Positions 52,301-56,232 of a stretch of DNA of 64,000 nt are shown piece after piece. Source of the DNA: Patiria miniata (Eukaryota > Echinodermata > Asteroidea > Valvatida > Asterinidae). The DNA is taken from contig NW_024037076.1 in the NCBI RefSeq assembly GCF_015706575.1, forward strand, positions 16,930,898 through 16,994,897, given 5' to 3'. The position numbers and the translations under genes are program-made. The notes under the pieces are model-generated. The model saw nothing but the letters and a program-made list of their open reading frames with translations, was not told the DNA's origin and ran no database searches. Numbering within the stretch: position 1 is the first letter of the stretch; each line of letters begins with the position of its first letter.

Positions 52301-55300
52301 CAACACTGGGTAAATATTTTGGCCAACCGGAACCAGCCTAAAGAAATCCCTAATTCCTGCCTTGAGCCTATGGATTCCCCCTGAGGGGGTTTTCCTTGTG
52401 GTAATGCAGGGTGGTAAATGTGCCATAACATGTCATGCAGCTGTTGACATGAGACAAGCCCTTCATATACAAGATTGTAATCTTTGATTCCTTTACAGAG
52501 ACTAACCACAATTTCAGGAATCCGATTTTCCAAGAAGCAGATGATGCTCCTTCAAAATGTCTTTTGGTGGAATTGAACCCACGGGTTCCTGTCTAGTGCA
52601 CTTTTGGGGTGCATGGTGCTGTGTATAAAGTTATACATTGTATCAATGGAGCTCAAAAAGCAATTGAAATAAAGGGAAAAAAACATGTTGTAGATTTGAC
52701 AGTGACAACTTTTCACACAAAACAGCAGGTTTGTTTATGGTGTAAATGAAGGATTTTCTAATGTTCCTCTAATCGAGGTCGTCCTCCATTTGACTCCCTG
52801 AGTGTCCTCCATTACTCAATGATGCTTCACATGTGTATCCTTGATTTACACCATAAACATGCACAAGTACAGGCACATTTGTTTATGGTATAATCGAGGA
52901 TTTTCTTTTGTTCCTCTTCCCTTTTCCTTTGTTTATACCAGAGATGCCACAGGGTCTACTTGAAAAAACCGGAACTGGGTCTGCTTGAAAAAACCGGAAC
53001 AGCTGCTTGAAAAAAATGGAATTTTTGTGTGTGTGAAAAAGCCACTCCGAGTCCGACACAAAGTCCCCGTTGTCATCTTTAACTTGTAGCCAAGCCCAAT
53101 TCCGTTAATTTTTTTATTTTGCTTCTATGGCCTTTAAGCTGTTGGTTCGTTCAATCACTTTGACTTTTTTCATACGTACTGGTATTCCTAATTCTGCCTA
53201 CCCGAATTTCCAACGTGTAAATATTTGAAACGAAACATGCATGATTCCACAACACTGTACCACTGCTGTCGGTGTACATGACCTTTGCACTATGTGATGT
53301 GCACGACAAAAACATGGTTGGTACCCGGCGTTTTTTGTATTCACAAATTTCACTGTGATCGGAAACCACCGATAACTGAAATGACAGACTTTATTTCCAG
53401 GCTGAATGCTACGTGTGCTTGGCACACAACACGCCCGCAAGCGGTGTATGCAGCACGCGAGGCGCCGGTGTATACTGCGTGAAGTACGTTGGCCGCCTGG
53501 ATCGCATGCAGGCGCGGCAACAACAAAGACTGTTTTTAAGACTACTTCAACGAACAACGTTGTGCTGTGCGTGCGCCTACATGTACTAAATCGAGAGCGC
53601 TAACAAGTTAAAAATCAACGCATTTCCACAGTTTTTCTTCTCATTTTCCGGTTAATTTTGATGGCCGGAAAAACCGCAATTTTGAGAGATTAAAAAAAAA
53701 TAATAATAAATTCCGGTTAAAACCGGAAATATGGCATCTCTGTTATACTCTTAACTTTTTCGCAACAGCTCTCATTGGTTTTGTTCACATTTTCCAACCG
53801 AGGTGTCCTCAATTCGGTTTCTGTCCTCAATTCATCGATGATGTTGCATGTGTCTGTCCTCGATTTACACCATAAACATGTGCATGCATGTATGTACTTG
53901 TTTGGTAGATGTGGGGACTACGTACCGAGTTGTCCCATGGTACTATGGGGACTGAAGAGGCACATACCATATGGCATAGCTAGAGGGGTGTTTCACAAAT
54001 CGTGAATTTAAATTGTTTAACAAAATCGTTGAAAAATTTATACTTTTTTGACTTGTTTTGACTTTTGGACTGAAAGGTATTGGCAAGGGCCATTATCGGC
54101 GACCAAGCCCCTAGCAACCAAGCACATGTTTATTCCCTTTTTCATATGAAAACAAAAACTTCAATTGTTTAAAACAAAGAACCATGCAAAATATTATTAA
54201 AGCTATAGTCCATCATTTGTAATTTGTGCATTTTGTTCGTTTGAAGCAACAAAAGAGTTCAAAATCTAATGAAGGATACTGAACAACTAACCTGATGAAG
54301 TTTCAGCTAAGTTTCAGCTGTACATTCCGAGAAAAACAGCATTCTAAGATCTCAATTTCAAATCAAAAGTTACTGAATCATGTTTTGAATTGCAGCTATA
54401 CGCGACGTAGCGCACTGATCCGACGAATTATAACAACCGCGCGGGGGTGTGCGTCGTTCCAATACTTGTGCGCGCTGCGCTGAATAACAAACGAACTACT
54501 AATTTAAATTTTCCTACGGTGCTTCTTAAGAATCACCGTTGGAAATGCCTTCTTTCGTTGATTACTTCAAAATGACAGCTTCCCAGAAAGAATAATTTCA
54601 CAGGGAGTTTAGTTCCCTCACTATCTTTCAACCAAGTTTGTTTTTCAACAATAATTACGCCAGTTACTTTTCGGATGGCTGCAAATGATGGACTATAGCT
54701 TTAAAAGTGGCTTGACATTACACACAGAGTACACTGACTGTACTTTGCTGAGCCTCAGTAGTAAACTATATTTGCCAATTATCCAGACTGTGTTTTTGTG
54801 CCTCAAGGCTTAACACTGGACATATTAATTAAACACAGGGATATTCAAGACGGAAGTGGGCAGATATTTTTGCTGCGAACGGTCACTTCACTGCGAAACA
54901 ACAACAGGACTATGAAAATTTACACCCTCAGACGAAGGCTGCTGCAGTACATGTTAGTACCTGACAGGGATGTGTTCCATTTCCTTGAAAAAAAAAAGTG
55001 TGTGAGTGTTCACCTTGAAATGTTGCATTAAAATGTTATCTTGGTAGTCTTTGCAACAGTAAATATCTAACTTCAAGTTTCAACTGACTATTCAAAACCA
55101 ACCAAGTTTGCCATTTGTACATGAGACAATACATGTATGTACTGAAGGTACACACAGGGTGAGTAAAAAAAACCGAAACCCAAATGTCGGGACTATTGTT
55201 TCAAAGAAATTCTTCACTTTGAAAATCTATGATATGAAAGCCCAATCCATAAGCTTTCTTTTAATACAAGAATTATTCAAATCACTCATGTACTTTTCAA

Positions 55301-56127
55301 GTTATGGAATTTTAAACACAACCACCGCTTTAAAGTTCTGTCCACGGATCACAAAAAAGGTGTGCGTTCTTTCGGCAAAACGAAAACAATTCACACACAT
55401 CCCTATGTGACTGTTGACTCACCCTGTACAGTACAATATACTCAAGCGTGGACATCATGATGAAAATATAATGGAGTAGAGAATCTAACAGTAGAGAATA
55501 AAACAGTCATTTCAGACTGGTATTCAACAGTGGCACTAAACTAATTTATTCCCAATGTCTGTCTACCATACAAGCTTTGCGCTGACGACAGGCACTGTAC
55601 GCTGGTAGAATAAACATTAAAATTGTGCTTGCAATATATGTCGCGACATTGTTTTCGTTGAAACTTAATTAAACAATCAGACTTTGCAAAGAAAAGGTTG
55701 TCCGAAAAATCGGAATTTGAAATTTGGAAAGGTTGGAATTACGATTAAAACCCCTCCCCCCTCCCCCCCCCCCCAGAGCTTTTCGAAAGTGGTACCAAAC
55801 TTGCTACTGTTCGTGCACCAAGTCCATTGCAATTGTTTGAAATGACCTGAGTCAATTAAACGAAAAATTACTACACACTCTTGTACATAAAGTGCCCCGA
55901 AATCAATTCCTACTTTTGCTCTTATCACATTTTAGTTTGGCAGGACTCTGAAATACCAGCCTGAAACAGTGCTCCATACCTGTGCTACCGTAGTACAGCT
56001 TGTGAAGGTTGCTAGTAAAGACCACACTGCCTCCGTGGGGATTCAGATAGCAGCCATTGATGGTTTCATTGTTTTCAAGAAAAAGAACTTGATGGAAATC
56101 GTTCCCCCCATCATTAGAAAACCACAC
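7166..56127 (-). CDS. CATSPERB: CatSper channel auxiliary subunit beta, 3' part of gene (17 exons)
   Basis: CatSper is the calcium channel of the sperm flagellum; the beta subunit is a single-pass membrane protein whose large ectodomain forms part of the extracellular canopy over the pore. Seventeen minus-strand exons (listed separately) join in phase to 765 residues plus stop. Family hallmarks: a V/IWxSxDGGNxF propeller-like start, the NYRPPSPLGI.IP...NADPSKP block, the Cys-rich segment with ECGCT and DCRER, F-R-A-S-V-I-R-G..C-N-L, and YVDKAPLPNP followed by one membrane helix (about residues 717-739 of the visible part) and a short tail. Many N-glycosylation sequons (NET, NRT, NTS, NIS, NAS, NFT, NRS) fit an ectodomain. 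The mammalian protein is about 1,100 residues, so the N-terminal third is missing, presumably beyond 64000. All splice sites are GT-AG. The junction of exons 6 and 7 is the only uncertain one. Confidence 0.94.
8040..8290. repeat. Degenerate tRNA-like tandem units
   Basis: Three roughly 75-bp units, read on the minus strand, each have a B-box-like ggttcaaatcctgtcc or a decayed version, with A-box-like tggtggagcactga upstream in one. Probably decayed tRNA-derived repeat DNA in the last CATSPERB intron but one, not functional tRNAs. Confidence 0.35.
8304..8378 (-). CDS. CATSPERB: CATSPERB visible exon 16
   Basis: 75 nt, both ends phase 0. GSGLYHFRASVIRGFSYCNL then EDEVQ. It corresponds to the juxtamembrane ectodomain (GSELFHFxVxVIxGVxFCNL in mammals). 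The donor is CAG|gtaatt. Confidence 0.95.
8613..8716 (-). CDS. CATSPERB: CATSPERB visible exon 15
   Basis: 104 nt, ESTPSLDKMKELLTEQIGNT then SRLINPATVRLILT. It begins with a split Asp and ends in phase 0. The donor is ACG|gtgagt. Confidence 0.92.
8767..9075 (+). mobile_element. tRNA-derived repeat (SINE-like), head resembling tRNA-Ser
   Basis: The head at about 8874-8945 has a tRNA-like layout: gctcggtggtcgagtggtaa (A-box region), a stem-loop gcactagaaagc as in tRNA-Ser(AGA), and a B box gggtttgagtccc. It lacks the long variable arm and has an A-G mismatch below the loop. The tail cactcgggaggtaacacact to gtcggtgaagggcaaaa recurs at 9070-9410, 14270-14870 and 63861-64000. Just upstream, aagatggaattt is inverted at 8774 and 8808. 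Confidence 0.6.
9076..9410 (-). mobile_element. tRNA-derived repeat, inverted copy
   Basis: The same tail (ttttgccttcaccgacgtat) stands head to head with the preceding copy, followed by ggtgggactcaaatccacga (complement of the B box) and gtgcagacgtctcac. A second tail fragment, ttttgcccttcaccgatgta, lies near 9321. Confidence 0.55.
9439..9991 (+). mobile_element. MITE family A, copy 2
   Basis: TTAA at 9439-9442 and 9988-9991. TIR TTAAAGCTATAG.CCATCATT. The central palindromic core lies near 9605-9632 (ggtgcgtcttaaaacgcacc). In the intron between CATSPERB exons 14 and 15. Confidence 0.9.
10735..11060. repeat. C-rich tandem repeat, ~64-bp unit
   Basis: Units of the form caccaagtcccacccactat, tgccaagtcctgcccaatac, taagcccctcccc repeat about 2.5 times between 10843 and 11035, with related words from 10735. 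On the CATSPERB transcript strand it is G-rich, right behind the exon 14 donor, and could form G-quadruplexes. Confidence 0.75.
11071..11209 (-). CDS. CATSPERB: CATSPERB visible exon 14
   Basis: 139 nt, AYRLVHPGKLSMRFQILEAE then EPYVITVKEINGRQDYSVE. The PYxxTVxEIN pattern is family-typical. Phase 1 out, donor AAG|gtaggc. A C-rich tandem repeat begins about 50 bp past the donor. Confidence 0.93.
11312..11635. repeat. Tandem duplication, 175-bp offset
   Basis: cagagcactgtcagccataa stands at 11362 and 11537 within two similar segments that run from tacctgacattttgtta to tgtgtatttgagcaaa. Intronic and non-coding. Confidence 0.75.
12543..12653 (-). CDS. CATSPERB: CATSPERB visible exon 13 (Cys-rich)
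   Basis: 111 nt, both ends phase 0. DTGVYKQCLDKANRSECGCT then DAMKMSSLQRNTDCRER. Four cysteines and the final DCRE motif match the family, where they probably form disulfides. The donor is AGG|gtaaac. Confidence 0.95.
12946..13345 (-). mobile_element. tRNA-derived SINE, copy 1
   Basis: Read on the minus strand: a tRNA-like head (A box tgtggtccaatggttacggt; B-box region tacatggggttgaatcctga), then a conserved body (gggacgtaaagctgtgcgtc, aagaaccaagtaacactt), then tail words agcgtcttaagtacc and gctatataagactcc. It matches 38163-38556 along its whole length and 50461-50770 in head and body. Confidence 0.75.
13488..13598 (-). CDS. CATSPERB: CATSPERB visible exon 12 (signature block)
   Basis: 111 nt, both ends phase 0. 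VNYRPPSPLGISIPTSRNIY then NADPSKPRPRDIYQISK. This is the most diagnostic CATSPERB block in the window. The donor is AAG|gtgagc. Confidence 0.96.
14270..14870 (-). mobile_element. tRNA-derived repeat interrupted by a MITE
   Basis: It starts ataagatggaatttgt, has the tail ttttgctcttcgcccaagta, then gactcaaacccatgacctcc, and resumes after the insert at 14706 with tagtgcagatgtcttaccac. So 14422-14705 was inserted into an existing copy. Confidence 0.6.
14422..14705. mobile_element. MITE with GGGCCCAATTTCA ends
   Basis: The left end is GGGCCCAATTTCATGGCGCT and the right end the complement of GGGCCCAATTTCACGGCCCT. Inside both ends is a CTGCTTA(A)GCA-type word. 284 bp, non-coding, nested in a tRNA-derived repeat, which gives the relative age. 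Confidence 0.75.
14940..15137 (-). CDS. CATSPERB: CATSPERB visible exon 11
   Basis: 198 nt, both ends phase 0. GSSSVTFNLPDASLLCPRTS, then FQATCPSTKHLHYVYQPQLS, ending ILIDIP. The acceptor is aaacacaccag; the donor is CCC|gtaagt. Confidence 0.94.
15213..15761 (+). mobile_element. MITE family A, copy 3
   Basis: TTAA at both ends. The left TIR is slightly changed (ttaaagcccgagtccatcat). Central core near 15379-15408. In the intron between CATSPERB exons 10 and 11. Confidence 0.88.
16443..16808 (-). mobile_element. MITE family A, copy 4, internally shortened
   Basis: Inverted orientation. The right end is complete (complement of ttaaagccagagtccagcat). About 130 bp next to the left end are missing, yet a TTAA still stands at the break (16443-16446). 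Confidence 0.8.
16876..17006 (-). CDS. CATSPERB: CATSPERB visible exon 10
   Basis: 131 nt, KKLPLMYLRVANPKVFYIRT then SEATDQYGSETLTLNVKNML. The V-x-NP...T...TD.YG pattern is shared with the mammalian protein. The donor is AAG|gtgagt. Confidence 0.93.
17667..17832. repeat. Fold-back hairpin, copy 1
   Basis: acaaatattgagtggctt at the left is answered by ctcaatatttgt at the right. Inside, aaatgggagg..tattatcgc is answered by gcgataatattcctcccattt. Arms are about 80 bp. The same hairpin occurs at 46178-46345. Confidence 0.85.
17833..18360. mobile_element. Repeat adjoining the fold-back, copy 1
   Basis: ttatttcgatacaaaattgg to ccatgggcgtatgggacttt matches about 47025-47235. The hairpin plus this body therefore form one dispersed element of unknown class. 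Confidence 0.6.
18719..18877 (-). CDS. CATSPERB: CATSPERB visible exon 9
   Basis: 159 nt, GREGNVPHLTLTEAPCRHFL on to LSDNFTFSVTASLKGKK. Conserved GR...PC and two sequons (NAS, NFT). The acceptor is ttctcattag; the donor is AAG|gtacgg. Confidence 0.92.
19072..19513. repeat. Fold-back array of a 14-18-bp unit, copy 1
   Basis: The left half repeats cacccctatgttccga-type units on the + strand. The right half repeats the complement (tcggaacataggggtgtc). The centre is about gttagcccgtttagactggt. The whole can fold into one long hairpin. Short frames through it only translate the repeat. Confidence 0.85.
19549..19795. repeat. Fold-back array, copy 2
   Basis: The same arrangement with fewer units and the same centre (gttaaccccttttagactgg). 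It directly follows copy 1, separated by a short AT-rich linker that is itself repeated (ttaattgc.tggtttttttt). Confidence 0.85.
20460..20849. mobile_element. TIR element with TAGGGSTGTGCAT ends
   Basis: Left end TAGGGCTGTGCATCGGAACC; the right end is the complement of TAGGGGTGTGCATTT. ATTG flanks both sides. The left 180 bp recur at 21617-21800. Non-coding. Confidence 0.6.
20951..21033 (-). CDS. CATSPERB: CATSPERB visible exon 8
   Basis: 83 nt, CCQLVNISGSLSGELDPGEW then GLYQTYS. The frame is fixed by the split codons on both sides. Another frame is open but out of phase with its neighbours. The W-x-LY motif aligns with a conserved tryptophan-tyrosine spot of the family. Confidence 0.88.
21617..21925. 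mobile_element. Partial copy of the 20460 element fused to a family G remnant
   Basis: tagggctgtgtatcggaact to aatgtcatttgtgggaattt matches 20460-20630. The tail cccccaaaaaaaattggttc then ggatccgcccttg is a family G end. It looks like a chimaeric or nested remnant. Confidence 0.5.
21926..22983. other. Intron sequence, nothing assigned
   Basis: Part of the intron between CATSPERB exons 7 and 8. No exon with matching phase and no recognised repeat seen on either strand. Confidence 0.4.
22984..23532 (+). mobile_element. MITE family A, copy 5
   Basis: TTAA at both ends, TIR ttaaagccagagtccatcat. The central palindrome is exact (ggtgcttcttaagaagcacc, near 23151). Confidence 0.9.
23620..23924 (+). 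mobile_element. MITE family A, copy 6, left half missing
   Basis: It starts at ttgttattcggcgcagcgca and runs to the complete right end tgatggactatatctttaa. The left half with the central core is absent. Confidence 0.8.
24443..24706. mobile_element. Repeat family D, copy 2
   Basis: ctatgggctccgtgcgccaa to cttgtgaacggagtggataa; the same order of words as at 6137-6385. Confidence 0.75.
25247..26621. mobile_element. Short AGGCC-ended element split by element E1
   Basis: Left part: taggcctaaggcc with an A-run and ctccggtttctggtatgcgc. Right part: A-runs, gccgcgtcgccgcaccactt, then ttttttttgggccta. Without the E1 insert it would be about 385 bp, like the copy at 1691-2033. Confidence 0.55.
25518..26500. 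mobile_element. Element E1: CAGAGATG ends, 6-bp target duplication
   Basis: 983 bp. The left end is CAGAGATGAAACT and the right end AGTTTCATCTCTG. The flanking AGTCAT (25512-25517 and 26501-26506) is an exact 6-bp duplication. The right end carries a hairpin TTCCGATTAAAATCGGAA. No intact transposase. Nearly the same body as 29626-30594. Confidence 0.88.
26949..27085 (-). CDS. CATSPERB: CATSPERB visible exon 7
   Basis: 137 nt, TLSVNTSAGVACLLQEGRFE and on to GGRAKLGQILDE. It has a sequon NTS. The acceptor is tttatgacag; an alternative in-frame acceptor ttctgcag lies inside. The donor is AAG|gtgagg, phase 2, which fits exon 8 through a split Ser. Confidence 0.85.
27416..27939 (+). mobile_element. 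MITE family A, copy 7
   Basis: TTAA at both ends. A small acatgta insertion lies inside the left TIR. The exact central palindrome ggtgcgtcttaagacgcacc is present. Confidence 0.9.
28172..28537. mobile_element. TIR element abutting CATSPERB exon 6
   Basis: aattcgggcgattcacaatg and caccaagagtttgccatg at the left are answered by their complement ending cgcccgaattc at the right. About 366 bp. Its right end overlaps the alternative exon 6 donor and lies only 22 bp from the donor used in the model. Confidence 0.65.
28559..28764 (-). CDS. CATSPERB: CATSPERB visible exon 6 (donor uncertain)
   Basis: 206 nt, VPGWHCGDVGKTLEMPGATS through the sequon NRT to QADVINQ. The acceptor is tttgcttggacag. The donor chosen is CAG|gtcaga because it leaves phase 0, as exon 7 requires. 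A stronger-looking GAG|gtgaat (exon end 28540) would give phase 1 and break the frame. That site overlaps the end of an inverted-repeat element (28172-28537), so it may be element-derived. Confidence 0.82.
28900..29175. mobile_element. Element H1: CATGGGCGTCGC ends, 8-bp target duplication
   Basis: 276 bp. Ends CATGGGCGTCGCGAG and TGGCGACGCCCATG. ATAGGACC flanks both sides (28892-28899 and 29176-29183). The body is poly-G, poly-C and poly-A rich; frames through it are low-complexity only. Confidence 0.9.
29184..29619. other. Intron sequence, nothing assigned
   Basis: Inside the intron between exons 5 and 6. It holds a weak inverted pair around gacctaatgatgtcacactt and gcgcgacgtcattaggtc (about 29189-29311), probably a small TIR element. 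Confidence 0.45.
29626..30594. mobile_element. Element E2: CAGAGATG ends, 6-bp target duplication
   Basis: 969 bp. TTACAT flanks both sides (29620-29625 and 30595-30600). The body is highly similar to E1 throughout. The 137-aa frame at 29862-30275 is not kept in E1 and has no recognised domain. Confidence 0.88.
30795..30848 (-). CDS. CATSPERB: CATSPERB visible exon 5 (54 nt)
   Basis: A micro-exon encoding IQPYYGKTVLMYLKLKG. The other two frames hold stops. The acceptor is aaaatgtgcag and the donor GAG|gtaagt. The phases (2 nt in, 1 nt out) fit exons 4 and 6 exactly, which is the main support for so short an exon. Confidence 0.85.
31085..31165 (+). mobile_element. tRNA-like repeat head
   Basis: tggctcagtggttaacacat (A-box region) and ggtcctgggttcaagtccta (B box), then a tail containing agctctcgaac. 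Preceded by gggttttgtccttcaacgcc, the tail word of the 8767 family. Not a standard full tRNA. Confidence 0.55.
31205..31719 (+). mobile_element. MITE family A, copy 8
   Basis: TTAA at both ends, TIR ttaaagctatagtccatcat, exact central palindrome near 31373-31392. It lies directly behind a tRNA-like repeat. Confidence 0.9.
31891..32033 (-). CDS. CATSPERB: CATSPERB visible exon 4
   Basis: 143 nt, with the core SGGRAIITDSLPEIQTPDYL, then VIVGRARVYSQFEAETWRSR. Split codons at both ends (1 nt in, 1 nt out). The donor is TTA|gtaagt. The 1.6-kb tandem duplication lies in the intron between exons 3 and 4. Confidence 0.9.
32205..32460. mobile_element. Repeat family D, copy 3 (inverted)
   Basis: ctgctccgttcacaagtacc to gtcggcgcatggagcccata, the complement of the copies at 6137 and 24443. 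Confidence 0.75.
32461..33082. other. Intron sequence with short repeats and poly-G
   Basis: It has catcacaaatcatcgcaagt-type tandem words (about 32507-32545), poly-G at 32635-32647 and 32948-32963, and no exon with fitting phase. Confidence 0.4.
33083..34693. repeat. 1.61-kb tandem duplication, copy 1
   Basis: Each base from tggcttgggattgacttg onward repeats at an offset of 1611-1612. I found three differences between copies (T-run length near 33186, T-run near 34648, and T/A at 34302/35914). It ends in a truncated family G element (34456 on) whose 28-G run (34663-34690) is the junction. Confidence 0.95.
34694..36296. repeat. 1.61-kb tandem duplication, copy 2
   Basis: It starts tggcttgggattgacttg right after the poly-G of copy 1. 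It is followed by the full family G element (36068-36345), so this copy keeps the original right flank. The 111-aa and 68-aa frames in each copy show no domain. Confidence 0.95.
36068..36345. mobile_element. Element G2: CAAGGGCGGATC ends, 8-bp target duplication
   Basis: Left end CAAGGGCGGATCCAG, right end GATCCGCCCTTG. ACTTTAAG flanks both sides (36060-36067 and 36346-36353). It contains poly-G (36276-36293) and poly-C. The truncated sister copy at 34456 also has ACTTTAAG before it. Confidence 0.9.
36439..36848. mobile_element. TATACAGG-ended element, diverged copy
   Basis: Left TATACAGGATGGTAAAAAA, right ACCACTCTGTATA. Inside, aaaccacctgtaccaa and ttggtacaagtatatgtggt are an inverted pair, as are aaaatcttttttagaa and ctctaaaaagactttcc. 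Related in end design to 1272-2194. Confidence 0.55.
37129..37277 (-). CDS. CATSPERB: CATSPERB visible exon 3
   Basis: 149 nt, starting LSETVPNSALAVQFVTEAKA and ending at GKQLNQ plus 2 nt. The acceptor is tcctgttag; the donor is AAG|gtatgt. A 185-aa frame on the opposite strand is only its shadow. Confidence 0.9.
37930..38160. other. Intron sequence, nothing assigned
   Basis: AT-rich, between CATSPERB exons 2 and 3. No repeat recognised. Confidence 0.35.
38163..38556 (-). mobile_element. tRNA-derived SINE, copy 2
   Basis: Minus-strand head tggtccaatggttacggtgt and atgggtttgaatcctgac, body gggacgcaaagccgtaggtc, tail gcgccttgagtacc, gctatataagactctg. Close to copy 1 at 12946-13345. Confidence 0.8.
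38613..40806. mobile_element. 2.2-kb hAT-like non-autonomous element
   Basis: Left end TAGGCTTGTACGGTATTG, right end complementary (aataccg..ccaagccta). ATGTACGG (38605-38612 and 40807-40814) is an exact 8-bp duplication. It holds an internal repeat (aaacatgaatgaaaa..gccaatcag at 39300 and 39628). No intact transposase is seen; the 97-aa minus frame at 38888-39181 might be a remnant. An 8-bp duplication suggests hAT. Confidence 0.82.
41174..41711 (+). mobile_element. MITE family B, copy 1
   Basis: TTAA at both ends, TIR ttaaagggaatgtacatcat. An exact 28-bp central palindrome at 41521-41548 (core gtcggccgac). Non-coding. Confidence 0.9.
42819..42979 (-). CDS. CATSPERB: CATSPERB visible exon 2
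   Basis: 161 nt. It encodes VQRLVELVVAPPLPNLQSLA and on to EMSSAIQ, ectodomain. It begins with 2 nt of a split codon and ends in phase 0. The donor is CAG|gtgagt. The intron before it is 13 kb and full of mobile elements. Confidence 0.9.
43028..43486 (+). mobile_element. MITE family B, copy 2, central palindrome lost
   Basis: TTAA ends and complete TIRs (ttaaagggaatgtacaacat). The central palindrome is missing, which accounts for most of its shorter length. Confidence 0.88.
43539..44066 (+). mobile_element. MITE family B, copy 3, degenerate ends
   Basis: The body matches the other copies; the ends have decayed. The palindrome near 43871-43898 has changed on both arms in a matching way (ccaacaatg and cattgttgg). 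Confidence 0.8.
44764..45296 (+). mobile_element. MITE family B, copy 4
   Basis: TTAA at both ends, TIR ttaaagggaatgtacatcat, central palindrome near 45107 with a single mismatch. Confidence 0.9.
45375..45605. repeat. Minisatellite, 32-36-bp unit, about seven copies
   Basis: Units of the form aattcctgaccaaaaaatgc then tgaaagcaggaa. Minus-strand frames of 69-87 aa simply translate the repeat and are not genes. Confidence 0.9.
46045..46194 (+). other. Unassigned open stretch
   Basis: A frame reads RRLLQSLPSVDDLDLKYALE then RVCDEVIDLLLSAAELHQ, with protein-like composition. It is preceded by a stop and followed at once by a fold-back hairpin. It could be an exon relic or pseudogene piece. No family recognised. 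Confidence 0.25.
46178..46345. repeat. Fold-back hairpin, copy 2
   Basis: Same arms as 17667-17832 (gagtggctcagagtggaatg, tattatcgcaaggtaaaatc and complements). Confidence 0.85.
46354..47325. mobile_element. Composite repeat with inverted ends, carrying a nested family B copy
   Basis: ctgacatatacatg then atccttgtcatttgattg at the left; caatcaaatgacaaggat then gtatgtcag at the right. The inner part 47025-47235 matches 17880-18110. A family B MITE sits at 46492-46987. Confidence 0.6.
46492..46987 (+). mobile_element. MITE family B, copy 5 (nested)
   Basis: TTAA at both ends, TIR ttaaagggaatgtacaacat. The central palindrome is partly deleted (ccaacgctggtcggccca). Inserted into an older repeat. 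Confidence 0.88.
47330..48810. other. Intron sequence without assigned features
   Basis: A 206-aa + strand frame at 47919-48539 is the longest in the intron. It has no domain, no splice context and several low-complexity stretches, and I treat it as chance. aaatcctttttgatgttcct-type AT-rich DNA surrounds it. Confidence 0.4.
48812..49464. repeat. Dispersed 19-bp TTCACGAAGTGA motif, five sites
   Basis: gttttcacgaagtgacaaa at 48812-48830, near-identical at 48983-49001 and 49187-49204, decayed at 49257-49272, and inverted at 49446-49464. TCAC and GTGA form a dyad around GAA. The intervening DNA is not repeated. Confidence 0.7.
50279..50462. repeat. Simple repeat region (GAGT/GACT)
   Basis: Imperfect gagtgag and gactgactgactg runs; more gactgactgactcc at about 50791-50813 and cttccttccttcc at about 50914-50932. 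Confidence 0.8.
50461..50770 (+). mobile_element. tRNA-Leu-like SINE, copy 3
   Basis: Head gagatggcctagcggttaag (A box), a loop region with gactcatgctctgg and a long variable part, and B box cgtgggttcaagcccagg, as in tRNA-Leu. Body ccttgagcaaggcacttaaa, gggacgcaaagccgtaggtc. Tail in part different from the copies at 12946 and 38163. Confidence 0.78.
50962..51130 (-). mobile_element. SINE body fragment, copy 4
   Basis: cttagcgataagtgttactg, tttacgtcccatccgaagga and aagtgtcttgcttaaggaca (minus orientation) match the body of the other copies; the head is lost. Confidence 0.7.
51344..52151 (-). other. Minus-strand open stretch interrupted by element H2
   Basis: Leaving out H2 and one 8-bp target duplication, one frame is open across the insertion point. 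Part of this DNA (about 51490-51575) recurs at 40857-40945, so it is more likely an older repeat than a gene. No family recognised. Confidence 0.25.
51581..51855. mobile_element. Element H2: CATGGGCGTCGC ends, 8-bp target duplication
   Basis: 275 bp. GCTGACGG flanks both sides (51573-51580 and 51856-51863). Ends CATGGGCGTCGCCAG and GCAACGCCCATG. Poly-G and poly-pyrimidine body. Confidence 0.9.
52939..53742. mobile_element. Element E3: CAGAGATG ends, 6-bp target duplication, diverged
   Basis: 804 bp. TTATAC flanks both sides (52933-52938 and 53743-53748). Ends CAGAGATGCCA and TGGCATCTCTG. The right-end hairpin reads TTCCGGTTAAAACCGGAA, a matched change from E1 and E2. The body is otherwise diverged. 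Confidence 0.85.
54197..54704 (-). mobile_element. MITE family A, copy 9
   Basis: TTAA at both ends, inverted orientation. The core is ggtgcttcttaagaatcacc, one mismatch from a full palindrome. Confidence 0.9.
54705..55148. other. Intron sequence, nothing assigned
   Basis: A 77-aa + strand frame (54798-55031) has no domain and no splice support. Confidence 0.35.
55149..55431. mobile_element. ACAGGGTGAGT-ended element, copy 2
   Basis: Left TACACACAGGGTGAGT, right GACTCACCCTGTACA. The internal 250 bp match 1300-1510. Confidence 0.75.
55980..56127 (-). CDS. CATSPERB: CATSPERB visible exon 1
   Basis: 148 nt, residues 1-49 of the visible part, phase 0 in and phase 1 out. The peptide starts VWFSNDGGNDFHQVLFLENN, a beta-propeller strand pattern matching mammalian CATSPERB (I/VWLSVDGGNTF). 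The acceptor is ttacttcaacag; the donor is CAG|gtatgg. It joins exon 2 through a split Gly codon. Confidence 0.9.
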
Positions 56128-56232
56128 CTGTTGAAGTAAAAAATAACATCAAACACACTGAATGAGCGCATCGTTTGCTCCAATTAGTACCACTGTACAT
56201 GTTGGAATTTTGTCATTCGTTAATACAATATA

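Noticed and set aside
52246..52533. 95-aa minus frame starting MENRIPEIVVSLCKGIKDYN
   Set aside because: Protein-like in places, but no phase-compatible splice sites joining CATSPERB and no recognised family; possibly an old repeat.
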